Source of the DNA: an uncultured Kiritimatiellota bacterium
GTDB lineage: Bacteria; Verrucomicrobiota; Kiritimatiellia; RFP12; UBA1067
Direction: 5' to 3'
Length of the DNA stretch: 64,000 bases
NCBI GenBank assembly: GCA_934643865.1
Contig: CAKUCX010000009.1
Location: 7,414 to 71,413 of the forward strand
A program made the translations under genes and the position numbers. The notes under the pieces were generated by a model. That model made no database searches. It worked only from the letters and a program-made list of their open reading frames with translations, and was not told the DNA's origin. Below, piece after piece: positions 56,368 to 64,000 of the stretch. Within the stretch, counting starts at the first letter, position 1; each line of letters starts with the position of its first letter.

Positions 56368-56946
56368 ATGCTCGAAATCACGATAGACACCCGTGAGCAG
56401 ACGCCGTTCCACTTTGACGACCACATCGCCAAGGTACGCATAGGCGGACTGAAGACAGGCGACTACGCCTGCACGGGTGATCGTGGTTTCGCCGTCGAGC
56501 GTAAGTCGCTTGACGATTTCCTCTCCACGATCTCGTCGGGCTGGAAGCGGTTCCAGCGCGAAATCTTCCGCGCAAAGACGGAGGGTTTCGCCCTGCCGAT
56601 AATCGTGGAGGGGAATCTCGACGACGTTGTGTTCCATTACGACGAGGTGGTTTCCGGCATCGCCGTGTCCGCCTTGTTGAAGGATAATCCCGTCGGGCGT
56701 TCCAAGTACACCGACGCGCAGATGGTCGAGATCATACGTGGAATCTTTCGCGGCGACGCTCAAAGCCGCGCAATCGTCCCGCCGCAACACGCACACTTCA
56801 ACCTGACCCCGGCGTTCGTCCTGAAGCGGTGCGGCGAGATCGAACATCTGGGCGGACACGTCCAGTTCTGCGGCCTCTCTGCGGTCGCAATGTGCCACAC
56901 ACACCTCAACGAGAGGTGGAAGATTCTCACGGGAGAAGAAGAATGA
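56368..56946 (+). CDS. ERCC4-type nuclease (192 aa)
   Basis: The ATG at 56368 follows CTCAACCACGCATCCCACAGT; the frame is open upstream without conserved sequence. The nuclease core is clear: IDTREQTPF at residues 6-14, GDYA at 31-34 and VERKSLDDF at 43-51, the D-x-R-E ... G-D-Y ... E-R-K-x-x-x-D signature of the XPF/ERCC4 family. It would cleave branched DNA during recombination or replication. The stop codon overlaps the helicase start as ATGA, so the two are coupled. Confidence 0.85.
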   Translation: MLEITIDTREQTPFHFDDHIAKVRIGGLKTGDYACTGDRGFAVERKSLDDFLSTISSGWKRFQREIFRAKTEGFALPIIVEGNLDDVVFHYDEVVSGIAVSALLKDNPVGRSKYTDAQMVEIIRGIFRGDAQSRAIVPPQHAHFNLTPAFVLKRCGEIEHLGGHVQFCGLSAVAMCHTHLNERWKILTGEEE

Positions 56947-59024
56947 ATTTTACGGAGAAGAAGATCGTCGCCAGGGTCGAGCGCATACTCTATCCAAAGG
57001 CGGACGCCTTCGCGGAAGGCTTGCAGTTCTACATCCTGCGCACAGACCTCGGCGTTGTCAAGGGCAAGGTTTCGCACGTCCCGAAACAGGGCGAACGCCT
57101 GAACCTCGAAGGCCAATGGCAAGTCTCAAAGTACAACGGCACGATGGAGTTCTCGTTCTTCCATTCGTCCGTCTATCTGCCGCGCGACGAGCGCGCCATG
57201 CTGAAGTACGCCTGCGAAATGACGCTCGGCTTCGGCCCCGCCCTCGAAGAGAAGATATGGGCGGCAAAGGGCGACGACTGGCGGCGCGTGAGCGAGGCAG
57301 ACATGATAAAGGGCCTCTCCTCCGAGAAGCTGATCGCCCTGCAACAGACAATCGACATGCTGGAGAATCAGCAGGAGCGCACAGCCGCCATCTCGTGGCT
57401 GATCAACATCGGCCTCACCGTCAAGATGGCCGAATCCGCCTTCGAGCGCTGGAAGAAGGACGTCACCACGAAGGTGACGGAGGACTGCTACATTCTCGCC
57501 CAACTCCCCAACTACGGCTTTCGCGACGTTGACGAGCATGTGCGCCAGCACTTCGAGATCGGCAAGAACGACGTGCGCCGCGTCTCGGCGTGTCTGAAGT
57601 ACTACCTCGGCCAACTCACGCAGGAGCATACCGTCTGCTCGTGGAACGAACTCTACGACAAGGTTTCCAAGGCGATTGACGCCGATCCAAACGTCATCGG
57701 CGACCAATGCCGCGCCCTGTTCGACACGGGCCGTTTCGTCGCGTTCCCGGCGAACGGCATGATAGCCAGCCGCGCCGACTTCAACAACGAATCGCTCATC
57801 CTGAAGTTTGTGCGCGAGGCGCGCGAGACGCCCGGCGTGAAGGCGCGCCAGCCGATTGAGCGCGAGTACGACCTCGACGAAACGCAGATGGCCGCCGTGC
57901 AGTACGCGCTCGACCATTCGTTTTCGATCATCAACGGCGGCGCAGGGTGCGGCAAGACGTCCCTCATCAAGGCGATCTGCGATTCCCTGCGCGGTCAGGT
58001 CGAACTCTGCGCGTTCGCCGGGAAAGCCGCCGCTCGCCTGAAGGAGGCCACGGGCCACGATTCCGGCACGATCCACCGCATGTTGAAGTACATGGGCGAG
58101 GAGCAGGGCTTCACGCGCCAGTCGCTCGAAGGCCAGACCGTGATCCTCGACGAGGCTTCGATGGTGTCAAGCGACCTCATGGCCGAGATCATCAAGCGCC
58201 GCCCGTCCCGGCTCGTCCTCGTCGGCGACGAGGCACAGTTGCCGCCCGTCGGCTCCGGCCAGCCCTTCCACGACATCATCCGCCTGTGCCCGTCCGCCGT
58301 CCAGACGCTCACGAAGTGCTACCGCAACCAAGAGGCCGTGTACCAGTCGGCCCTGAAGATTCGCAACGGCGAAATTCCCGAAGGCGACGTCCAGAGCGAG
58401 AGGGAGCGCTGGATCGTCCAGTCGATACGCGACCCGCGCGCCGCGCACAACGAGATTCTGCGCGCCGTCCGCGAGGGAGAGGTCGATTTCGAGAGCGACA
58501 TCATCCTCTGCTGTCGAAACGGCGAGAACGACGGCTCCACCGAGTGTTCCGTCGTTGCCTTCAACCGCGACATAAAGGACATCGTGAACCCGAACGAGGA
58601 CGGTTCCTACAAGATCGCCCCCGGCGACCGCGTGATAAACACGAAAAACCACTCGGAACTTGACGTCTGGAACGGCACCACGGGATCGTGCGATAAGATC
58701 GACAGCGACGGCGCAATGTGGGTTCACCTCGACTACAAGAACGCCGCCGGGGAAGATCGCGTCCTCATCCCCAAGAAAGAGGCGCGCGAGTGGCAGTTGG
58801 CCTACGCGCTCACCGTCCACAAGTCGCAGGGTTCGCAATATCGCAAGGTCTTTTTCGTCGTGTCGAAGCGCGATCAGATGAATCTCCTCGACCGCCCGAT
58901 GGTGTACACGGCGGTCACGCGCACGAAGGCCGAGTGCAGGGTTGTCGGCGACGTCGGCGCTTTCCACGGCGCAATCAGGACAGTCAAGCACAAGATGACC
59001 GTCATGCAGGAGTTGAGCAAATGA
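56943..59024 (+). CDS. RecD2-like DNA helicase (693 aa)
   Basis: The ATG at 56943 overlaps the nuclease stop codon. After an N-terminal region of about 300 residues, the superfamily 1B helicase motifs appear in order: INGGAGCGKTSLI (Walker A, near 330), VILDEASMV (Walker B, near 400), LVGDEAQLPPVGSG (near 425), CYRNQEAVY (near 458) and YALTVHKSQGSQ with TAVTRTKA (near 620-660). This is the RecD/TraA type, moving 5' to 3'. It ends in an ATGA overlap with the primase-helicase gene. A role in replication or recombination is expected. Confidence 0.88.
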   Translation: MNFTEKKIVARVERILYPKADAFAEGLQFYILRTDLGVVKGKVSHVPKQGERLNLEGQWQVSKYNGTMEFSFFHSSVYLPRDERAMLKYACEMTLGFGPALEEKIWAAKGDDWRRVSEADMIKGLSSEKLIALQQTIDMLENQQERTAAISWLINIGLTVKMAESAFERWKKDVTTKVTEDCYILAQLPNYGFRDVDEHVRQHFEIGKNDVRRVSACLKYYLGQLTQEHTVCSWNELYDKVSKAIDADPNVIGDQCRALFDTGRFVAFPANGMIASRADFNNESLILKFVREARETPGVKARQPIEREYDLDETQMAAVQYALDHSFSIINGGAGCGKTSLIKAICDSLRGQVELCAFAGKAAARLKEATGHDSGTIHRMLKYMGEEQGFTRQSLEGQTVILDEASMVSSDLMAEIIKRRPSRLVLVGDEAQLPPVGSGQPFHDIIRLCPSAVQTLTKCYRNQEAVYQSALKIRNGEIPEGDVQSERERWIVQSIRDPRAAHNEILRAVREGEVDFESDIILCCRNGENDGSTECSVVAFNRDIKDIVNPNEDGSYKIAPGDRVINTKNHSELDVWNGTTGSCDKIDSDGAMWVHLDYKNAAGEDRVLIPKKEAREWQLAYALTVHKSQGSQYRKVFFVVSKRDQMNLLDRPMVYTAVTRTKAECRVVGDVGAFHGAIRTVKHKMTVMQELSK

Positions 59025-61594
59025 AGTTCTACCTCTTCGACGACATCGAGAAAGCCGGGGACTGCCTGCGTTTCGCCCGTGAATGTCTCGGCCAGCCCGT
59101 GCAGGGCGACCGCATACAGGCCACGTGGCGCGGCGGCGACGGCTTCAACGTCGCCTTGAACGAGCGCGGATGGTTCGACCACAAGACGAAGGAGAAAGGC
59201 GGCATCATCAAACTGTGCGCCATGACGAAGTTCGGCGGCGACATCCAGCGCGCGCAGGAGTTCCTTGGCGACTGGCTCGGCCTCACGCCCCAGAACGCAA
59301 CGATTCGCCTCACCTACGACTACCGCAAGCAGTCCACGCGCTATCTCGAACTCGTCCAGAAGGGATTCGTCGAGAAGGCGAAGTACGTCTATCGCAACGC
59401 GCAGGGCACCGAAGTCCATTTCGTGATCCGCATGGAGCATCCCACGGAACACAAGCAGTTCATCCAATGCACACCGTACAGCGGCTCCCTGCGCGACGTC
59501 GAAACCGTCCTCTACAACCTTCCAGTGATTTCGCAGAGCGATTGGGTCGTGATCGTCGAGGGCGAGAAGGACGCAGACACGCTCATATCCCTCGGCATCC
59601 CGGCCACGACGTGCAACAACGGCGCAGACCATTGGAAGGATTCTTACACGGAGGCCCTGCGCGGCAAGGACGTGGTGATCTGCCGCGACAACGACGACGC
59701 CGGGAACGACCACGCGCACCTTCTCCTGCGCTCCCTCGCCAAGGCCGCGAAGTCCTTGCGCGTAATCTGCCCCTCTTCCAAGCCGAAGGGCGACGTCACC
59801 GACTGGATGCAGGACGAGGGCGGATCGCTGAAGAAGTTCTACGCCCTCATGCAGAAGGCCCAGATGATCTCCCCGGAGGAGGCCATGTGGAGCGACGAGG
59901 CCCTTGCGATCTACCGCGCCAAGACCGCGAACGAGCAGGCCCTTTCCAACTGCCGCGTAGAGACGAAGATGGTTCGCGGACGCGAGAAGACCTACGAGAT
60001 TCCGCGCACGGCGATGGAAATGGTTGACGACGTTCACACGCGCTTCCTCGGATTCCCGCGCCGCCTCGGAAAGAACACCCTCTTCGACCACGACCGCGAC
60101 ACCGACAAGATCGAAATCCTCGTCAACAACGCCTCCGTGTTCTCGTGGATGAACGAGAAGTCGAAACACGCCGTCATGTGGAAGCCGGGCGTCGGCTTCT
60201 GCACCAAGGAGGAGTTCTACCACGCCCTCCTGCGCAACACGATCTGCTACGAGAAGATCGCCGAAGTGCCGAACTACCCCATGCGCGACGACGTGTACTA
60301 CACCTTCCGTTCCGGCATGAAGCCGACGAAAGACCACGCCGCCCTGAAGAAGTTCATGGCGTTCTTCTGCCCGGAAGACGACTGCTCCGCCGTCCTCATG
60401 CAGACCATGCTTGCAAGCATGATGTACTACAAGCCCGGCATCCAGCGTCCGTGCTGGATCATCGACAGCAAGGGCGGTCAGGCCGCAGGCAAGACCACGT
60501 TCGCCGAACTCGCCTGCTACCTCTACAAATGCTCCCCGATCAAGACGAACATTCAGGAACTCACGCACGACGCGAAGGAACTCAACAAGCGTCTCGTGTC
60601 CGTCACGGGCCGCAACTCGCTCATGCTCCTCGTTGACAACGTGCGCGGCGTGTTCGACAACGCCTACTTCGCCGACCTCGTGACGGGGTTCAACATTTCC
60701 GGCAAGGCTCCCTACGGCATCGGCGAGGAATCGCGCCCGAACGACCTCACCTACGTCATCACGTCGAACGCCGCCAACATCGGCTCCGACATGGCAAGCC
60801 GCTCGTTCCTCTTCTACGTCGCGCCCCCGAAAAAGCGCGGCGGCGACTGGAAGGCGCGCGTCCTGCGCTTCATCGACCGCAACCGCTACGACATCCTCGG
60901 CGACATCTACGACATCCTCGCCAACACCGCCACGCCGGAGAACTTCGCCGCCCGTACCCGCGTCCCGGAGTTCGAGGCCGAAGTCCTCTACAAGTTCTGC
61001 GGCTCGCAGGAGATATATGAACAGGTTATCGAACAGGTGTTGGCAAGTCGTGCCGACGCGAACGTGGACGACGAGCGCGCCATCCTCGCCGTCGAACTCG
61101 TCAAGGCCGGAATCCGCAAGGAACTCAACAACGACGACCCGGAGAAGTACGCCGTGTTCATCCGCACCGCCGTCATCAACCATTGGATAGGTAAACAGTT
61201 GCGCATCGACCTTCAGGACGTCCGCAACATGGTGAACACGGGCAAGATCACTTGCTTCGACCCGTCGATAAAGCGCTATCCGCTCTCGTCCTCGAACGAC
61301 CTCCGCGCCAGCGGCATCCTTTTTGTCGGCGACAGGATTCTCACGTTCTCCACGATCAAGGTGCCAATCCTCACCATGTCGAGCGAGAACTCCGTCAAGA
61401 TCATCGGCTACTGCGAGGACGGGATTCTGACGGAGGCGATACGCAAGCGGCAGGCCGAGCGCGATTCCGCAGAGGCCCTGCGTCTTGCCACGCCGCCGGA
61501 GAAGCCCGGCCTTGCGGCAATCGCCGCCACGCCTGCGCAAGCCGCCGACCCCGACCTCTACGACGATTACTACGATCCTGCGGAGGACATCTGA
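59021..61594 (+). CDS. TOPRIM primase-superfamily 3 helicase (857 aa)
   Basis: The N-terminal part resembles a primase DNA-binding region (ATWRGGDGFNVALNERGWFD, GGIIKLCAMT). The TOPRIM fold is plain: VVIVEGEKDADTL near residue 180 and VICRDNDDAGND near 223. The helicase part has Walker A GGQAAGKTTF (near 490), a Walker B-type SLMLLVDNVR (near 535) and YVITSNAANIGSDMASRSFL, as in D5-like superfamily 3 helicases. It probably primes and unwinds phage DNA. The start overlaps the helicase stop as ATGA. Confidence 0.88.
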   Translation: MKFYLFDDIEKAGDCLRFARECLGQPVQGDRIQATWRGGDGFNVALNERGWFDHKTKEKGGIIKLCAMTKFGGDIQRAQEFLGDWLGLTPQNATIRLTYDYRKQSTRYLELVQKGFVEKAKYVYRNAQGTEVHFVIRMEHPTEHKQFIQCTPYSGSLRDVETVLYNLPVISQSDWVVIVEGEKDADTLISLGIPATTCNNGADHWKDSYTEALRGKDVVICRDNDDAGNDHAHLLLRSLAKAAKSLRVICPSSKPKGDVTDWMQDEGGSLKKFYALMQKAQMISPEEAMWSDEALAIYRAKTANEQALSNCRVETKMVRGREKTYEIPRTAMEMVDDVHTRFLGFPRRLGKNTLFDHDRDTDKIEILVNNASVFSWMNEKSKHAVMWKPGVGFCTKEEFYHALLRNTICYEKIAEVPNYPMRDDVYYTFRSGMKPTKDHAALKKFMAFFCPEDDCSAVLMQTMLASMMYYKPGIQRPCWIIDSKGGQAAGKTTFAELACYLYKCSPIKTNIQELTHDAKELNKRLVSVTGRNSLMLLVDNVRGVFDNAYFADLVTGFNISGKAPYGIGEESRPNDLTYVITSNAANIGSDMASRSFLFYVAPPKKRGGDWKARVLRFIDRNRYDILGDIYDILANTATPENFAARTRVPEFEAEVLYKFCGSQEIYEQVIEQVLASRADANVDDERAILAVELVKAGIRKELNNDDPEKYAVFIRTAVINHWIGKQLRIDLQDVRNMVNTGKITCFDPSIKRYPLSSSNDLRASGILFVGDRILTFSTIKVPILTMSSENSVKIIGYCEDGILTEAIRKRQAERDSAEALRLATPPEKPGLAAIAATPAQAADPDLYDDYYDPAEDI

Positions 61595-61595
61595 C

Positions 61596-62462
61596 ATGCC
61601 AGCGACAGCCACGCACAAGCACCCCAAGGGCTACACCGTCGTGTTCGACGAGGCGTCCCACACCTACACCACCGACCTGAAGCAGTTCTTGAAGCCGGAC
61701 AAGGCGATTCCGCGCTGTGGCAACGAGCCGTTCCCCTCGTTCGACCAGACCGAAACCGACGTAATGGATCCCGGCGTCGTGTCCTACGTGTCGGGCACGA
61801 AGTTCGTCCACCACTTTTTCCCGAAGTTCGACCAGGACGGCAAAATCGCCGAGGCGAAGGCGCGCCAGCGCGGCGTCTCGCCCGACCAGATACGCTTCGA
61901 GTGGAAGCAGAAGGCGAACGCCGCGACGGAAATGGGCACCCGCGTCCACGAGACGTGCGAAGACGTCCTGCACGGCAGGGCGCAGTTCCGCAACGCCCCG
62001 CAGACCGAACACGAGCGCAACCTCATGTCCGCCGGGTGGCGCGCCTGCCAATGGATTCTGAAGAACTACGAAATCCTCGGCATCGAGCAGATGGTGGCCG
62101 ACATGGACTGCCAGTTGGCGGGGACGATGGACTTGATCGCGCGCCGCCGGAACGACGGGCGCATGACGATCTTCGACTGGAAGACGAACGCCAAGATCGA
62201 CTTCCACAACACCTTCCCCACGGGCAATCGCGGCCTGCACCCCATCGAGCATCTTGAAAACTGCTCCGCCGTCCACTACGGCCTGCAACTTTCCACATAC
62301 GAGTTCGTGATGAAGATTTCCGGCTACGTCCCGCGCGACACGCCGTTCGACCGCGTGATTGTCCACCTCGCCGACGACGGGCCTCATCCGTACCCGCTCC
62401 CGGACTATGCGATTGAAGTCCGCGAAATGGCGATCTGCATGTTGGAGGAGCCGCCGTTCTGA
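61596..62462 (+). CDS. RecB/Cas4-like PD-(D/E)XK nuclease (288 aa)
   Basis: It starts one base after the previous stop codon. The nuclease core is complete: GTRVHE with His118, LAGTMDLIA with Asp179, IFDWKT with Asp194 and Lys196, and the trailing Q-x-x-x-Y motif (LQLSTY, Gln231 and Tyr235). These are the RecB-family exonuclease motifs. With the RecT-like annealase it could form a recombination pair, providing resected ends. Confidence 0.85.
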   Translation: MPATATHKHPKGYTVVFDEASHTYTTDLKQFLKPDKAIPRCGNEPFPSFDQTETDVMDPGVVSYVSGTKFVHHFFPKFDQDGKIAEAKARQRGVSPDQIRFEWKQKANAATEMGTRVHETCEDVLHGRAQFRNAPQTEHERNLMSAGWRACQWILKNYEILGIEQMVADMDCQLAGTMDLIARRRNDGRMTIFDWKTNAKIDFHNTFPTGNRGLHPIEHLENCSAVHYGLQLSTYEFVMKISGYVPRDTPFDRVIVHLADDGPHPYPLPDYAIEVREMAICMLEEPPF

Positions 62463-62501
62463 TTTCCCGTCAACCACAAAAACCACGAAAGGAAAGACAA
62501 G

Positions 62502-62927
62502 ATGAAGAAGCACAACCACGAAAACCACGAAAAGGAGAACCGCGAGCGCAACGAGAAGTTGTTCGGCGCCGTCCTTCTCGCCATCCGCTCCTGCGGCGAA
62601 CTCGAAAAGGCAAAGGCCGATCTCGCCAAGGCGAGCAACGAGCGAGAGTTCTTCAGGACGAAGGCCGCGCGCTTTGAGCAGGCCCACGGCAAACTGTCGG
62701 CAGACCTCGACGTGGAGAAGCGCCGTAGCGACACAATCCAGATCGAGTGCAACGCATGGCGCGTCACCGCGAACAAGATGACCGATGAGCGAAATCACGT
62801 GATTGCTTCGCTCAACGAGGCAAGGGAACTCGCGGCCTTCTGGCGCATGGGTTTTGCCTGCCTCGCGGTTGCGAACGTAGTGACCGTGGCCGCACTCGTC
62901 CTCATTCGCTACTATTTCGGGAAGTGA
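62502..62927 (+). CDS. Coiled-coil protein with C-terminal membrane span (141 aa)
   Basis: The leader CAACCACAAAAACCACGAAA with GAAAGGAAAGAC precedes the ATG. The first 115 residues are charged and helical (ELEKAKADLAKASNEREFF), a likely coiled coil. Residues 117-139 form a membrane span (GFACLAVANVVTVAALVLIRYY). It would be anchored with its coiled coil in the cytoplasm. Function is unknown. Confidence 0.65.
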   Translation: MKKHNHENHEKENRERNEKLFGAVLLAIRSCGELEKAKADLAKASNEREFFRTKAARFEQAHGKLSADLDVEKRRSDTIQIECNAWRVTANKMTDERNHVIASLNEARELAAFWRMGFACLAVANVVTVAALVLIRYYFGK

Positions 62928-62935
62928 GGTGCGAC

Positions 62936-63109
62936 ATGGACATCGGTTTCGTACTCCTGATGATATTCTTCGCCTTCATCCTCGGTTTCGCTATGGGCCT
63001 CTACGCACCCGTAGTGGCCGTCTGGATTTTCAAGACGATCAAGTTCAATCTCGACCTTGACCTTGAAGACGATGACAACGAGGATGGCAAGAAGGAGCGC
63101 AAGGACTGA
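62936..63109 (+). CDS. Small membrane protein (57 aa)
   Basis: The ATG at 62936, with GAGG 6 bases upstream, is preferred to a GTG at 62924. Most of the first 35 residues form a hydrophobic span (FVLLMIFFAFILGFAMGLYA). The tail is acidic then basic (DLEDDDNEDGKKERKD). A small single-span phage protein; no family was recognised. Confidence 0.55.
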   Translation: MDIGFVLLMIFFAFILGFAMGLYAPVVAVWIFKTIKFNLDLDLEDDDNEDGKKERKD

Positions 63110-63110
63110 C

Positions 63111-63422
63111 ATGCAGTACACCCTCAAAGAGTGGCAACTGATGTATGAAGCCTGCCCGATCCCGACGCGGTACAACGTCGCTGGCGGCGACTTCCTCTGC
63201 ACACGCATCGAGAACACGCAGTTCGAGTGTGCGCGCAAGTTCGGCAGTTGCGCTTTTTACGGGCACCGCTACACCTACGTCGTTGCAAAGCCCGGCGATG
63301 GGATTGACGGCGGCGAAATGATCGTCCGCAACGATTTCCTGAAATGGGTGAAGAAGACGGGCCACGCGCTTGTCGAGGCCAAGCGCCGTGAGAGCGCGCC
63401 CGTCCAGACAGAACTGTTTTGA
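63111..63422 (+). CDS. Small protein, unknown (103 aa)
   Basis: It starts one base after the previous stop codon. The sequence (MQYTLKEWQLMYEACPIPTR, CARKFGSCAFYGHRYTYVVA) is Cys- and aromatic-rich and ends VQTELF, which resembles the short clamp-binding peptides (Q-x-x-L-F-like) found at the ends of proteins that contact sliding clamps. No family was recognised. Confidence 0.6.
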   Translation: MQYTLKEWQLMYEACPIPTRYNVAGGDFLCTRIENTQFECARKFGSCAFYGHRYTYVVAKPGDGIDGGEMIVRNDFLKWVKKTGHALVEAKRRESAPVQTELF

Positions 63423-63427
63423 CGATT

Positions 63428-63450
63428 TCCTGCGGCATGGTGTCGCAGGA
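63428..63450 (+). promoter_or_regulatory. Intergenic hairpin before the last complete gene
   Basis: TCCTGCG (63428-63434) pairs with CGCAGGA (63444-63450). The leader TCAACCACAAAGGACACAAC follows at once, repeating the hairpin-plus-leader arrangement of the early genes. Confidence 0.6.
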
Positions 63451-63473
63451 TCAACCACAAAGGACACAACAAG

Positions 63474-63857
63474 ATGAACATCAACGACATCACGGCTGGC
63501 GAGATCAAGGACTTCCTCGCCGCCATCGGCAAGACCGTTGCGCCTGAAGCGGCGCATGAACACGCCCCGCATCCCATGCTCGGCAGGCGGTGCGTCATTC
63601 GCACCTACTCCGCTGGCGTCCACATCGGCACGGTCGAGTGGGTGAACCCGGACAATTCGCAGGAGGTCAAACTCAAAGACGCCCTGCGCCTCTGGAAGTG
63701 GACTGGCGGCGGCTTGTCGCTGTCGGCTGTCGCCAACAACGGCATCAAGAACGGGCGCGTCAACCGCACGGGCGAAGTGTTCCTCACCAACGCCATCGAG
63801 TACATCCCGACCACGCAGGCGGCGGAGGATACCTATGTCAAGTTTATCGAGGACTAA
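63474..63857 (+). CDS. Small protein, unknown (127 aa)
   Basis: AAAGGACA lies upstream of the ATG. The first 35 residues are helical and the rest beta-rich (VHIGTVEWVNPDNSQEVKLK, ALRLWKWTGGGLSLSAVANN). It resembles small phage proteins of unknown role. Its last 23 bases overlap the start of the Gly-X repeat gene. Confidence 0.65.
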   Translation: MNINDITAGEIKDFLAAIGKTVAPEAAHEHAPHPMLGRRCVIRTYSAGVHIGTVEWVNPDNSQEVKLKDALRLWKWTGGGLSLSAVANNGIKNGRVNRTGEVFLTNAIEYIPTTQAAEDTYVKFIED

Positions 63858-64000
63858 GCGGAGCCATCACGGAGCGCGCGCAGACGAAGTTTGCGCGCTC
63901 CGTGATGGTGTCTGCTCCGGCTCCGGCTCCGGCGACGGCTCCGGCGACGGCTCCGGCTACGGCTACGGCGACGGCTACGGCTCCGGCGACGGCTACGGCT
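63835..64000 (+). CDS. Gly-X repeat protein, cut by the window edge
   Basis: GGAGG (63824-63828) lies 6 bases before the ATG at 63835, an excellent site. The product begins MSSLSRTKRSHHGARADEVC and from residue 28 becomes an unbroken Ser/Asp/Tyr-Gly dipeptide repeat (SGSGSGDGSGDGSGYGYGDG). Fourteen dipeptides are visible and the frame is still open at the window end. The gene overlaps the preceding one by 23 bases. Such repeats form flexible or sticky, low-complexity chains; the function is unknown. Confidence 0.6.
   Translation, partial: MSSLSRTKRSHHGARADEVCALRDGVCSGSGSGDGSGDGSGYGYGDGYGSGDGYG
63864..63908. repeat. 16-base inverted repeat inside the Gly-X gene
   Basis: CCATCACGGAGCGCGC (63864-63879) and GCGCGCTCCGTGATGG (63893-63908) are exact inverted copies with a 13-base loop. 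The structure lies between the last complete gene's stop codon and the dipeptide repeats. Confidence 0.8.
63916..63999 (+). repeat. Hexamer repeats (TCCGGC/GACGGC/TACGGC)
   Basis: Fourteen head-to-tail hexamers, each a variable codon (TCC, GAC or TAC) plus GGC, run to the window edge. Only the first codon of each unit changes, and always to Ser, Asp or Tyr, so the repeat is maintained at protein level. Confidence 0.85.

Noticed and set aside
58874..61627. A 917-codon minus-strand frame opposite the primase-helicase
   Set aside because: The plus-strand protein has complete TOPRIM and Walker motifs; the antisense frame has none.
63916..64000. Regular repeats at the right edge considered as a CRISPR array or noncoding satellite
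   Set aside because: The unit is six bases with no spacers, and the substitutions keep a Gly-X protein frame.

Overview
The window joins a stretch of bacterial chromosome (1 to about 8,910) to a large tailed-phage genome (about 8,911 to the right edge) that continues beyond the window. The host part is GC-rich. It carries the C-terminal part of a very large surface protein made of LamG-like modules and autotransporter-type beta repeats, a secreted glycosidase-like protein, and the core genes coaD, a DUF177/YceD gene, rpmF and plsX. This style of surface protein is common in Kiritimatiellota and other Verrucomicrobiota from gut communities, so I lean to that group; it is an inference from protein style only.

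A complete tRNA-Pro(TGG) lies just after plsX, and phage genes begin within 250 bases of it. The tRNA 3' end is therefore the likely attachment site of a prophage. No integrase, excisionase pair or second att copy is visible, so the other end must lie outside the window.

The phage has two divergent arms. The left arm (46,877 down to 9,155) is read leftward as one tightly packed late operon in which many genes overlap by four bases. In order of transcription it encodes small terminase, two small genes, large terminase, portal, a small gene, scaffold, major capsid, a decoration-like protein, two connector-type proteins, and a tail-fibre-like protein. Next comes a block of about ten small genes, most with signal peptides, lipoboxes or membrane segments, that includes a papain-type peptidase. 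The arm ends with a tail-hub-like beta protein, a 1451-residue repeat adhesin, two ejection-like proteins and a 3461-residue polyvalent protein. No tape measure, sheath or tail-tube gene was recognised, which suggests a short-tailed (podovirus-like) virion.

The right arm (47,423 rightward) starts at a clear sigma-70 promoter. It first carries a run of small unrecognised early genes, many preceded by a GC hairpin and an A/C-rich leader. A second promoter at 52,681-52,709, overlapped by a TGTGTCCACACA palindrome, drives ribbon-helix-helix genes and then a recombination/replication operon: RecT-like annealase, coiled-coil protein, SSB-like protein, ERCC4-type nuclease, RecD2-like helicase, TOPRIM primase-helicase and RecB-like nuclease. 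No DNA polymerase was recognised. One membrane-protein gene (52,269-52,619) runs against this arm from its own leaderless-looking promoter.

The most unusual items are a sliding-clamp-like module inside the giant polyvalent protein, the exported-protein cassette with its papain-type peptidase, the repeat-rich divergent control region (46,878-47,422), the repeated palindromic operator around the ribbon-helix-helix genes, and a Gly-X repeat protein starting at the right edge.
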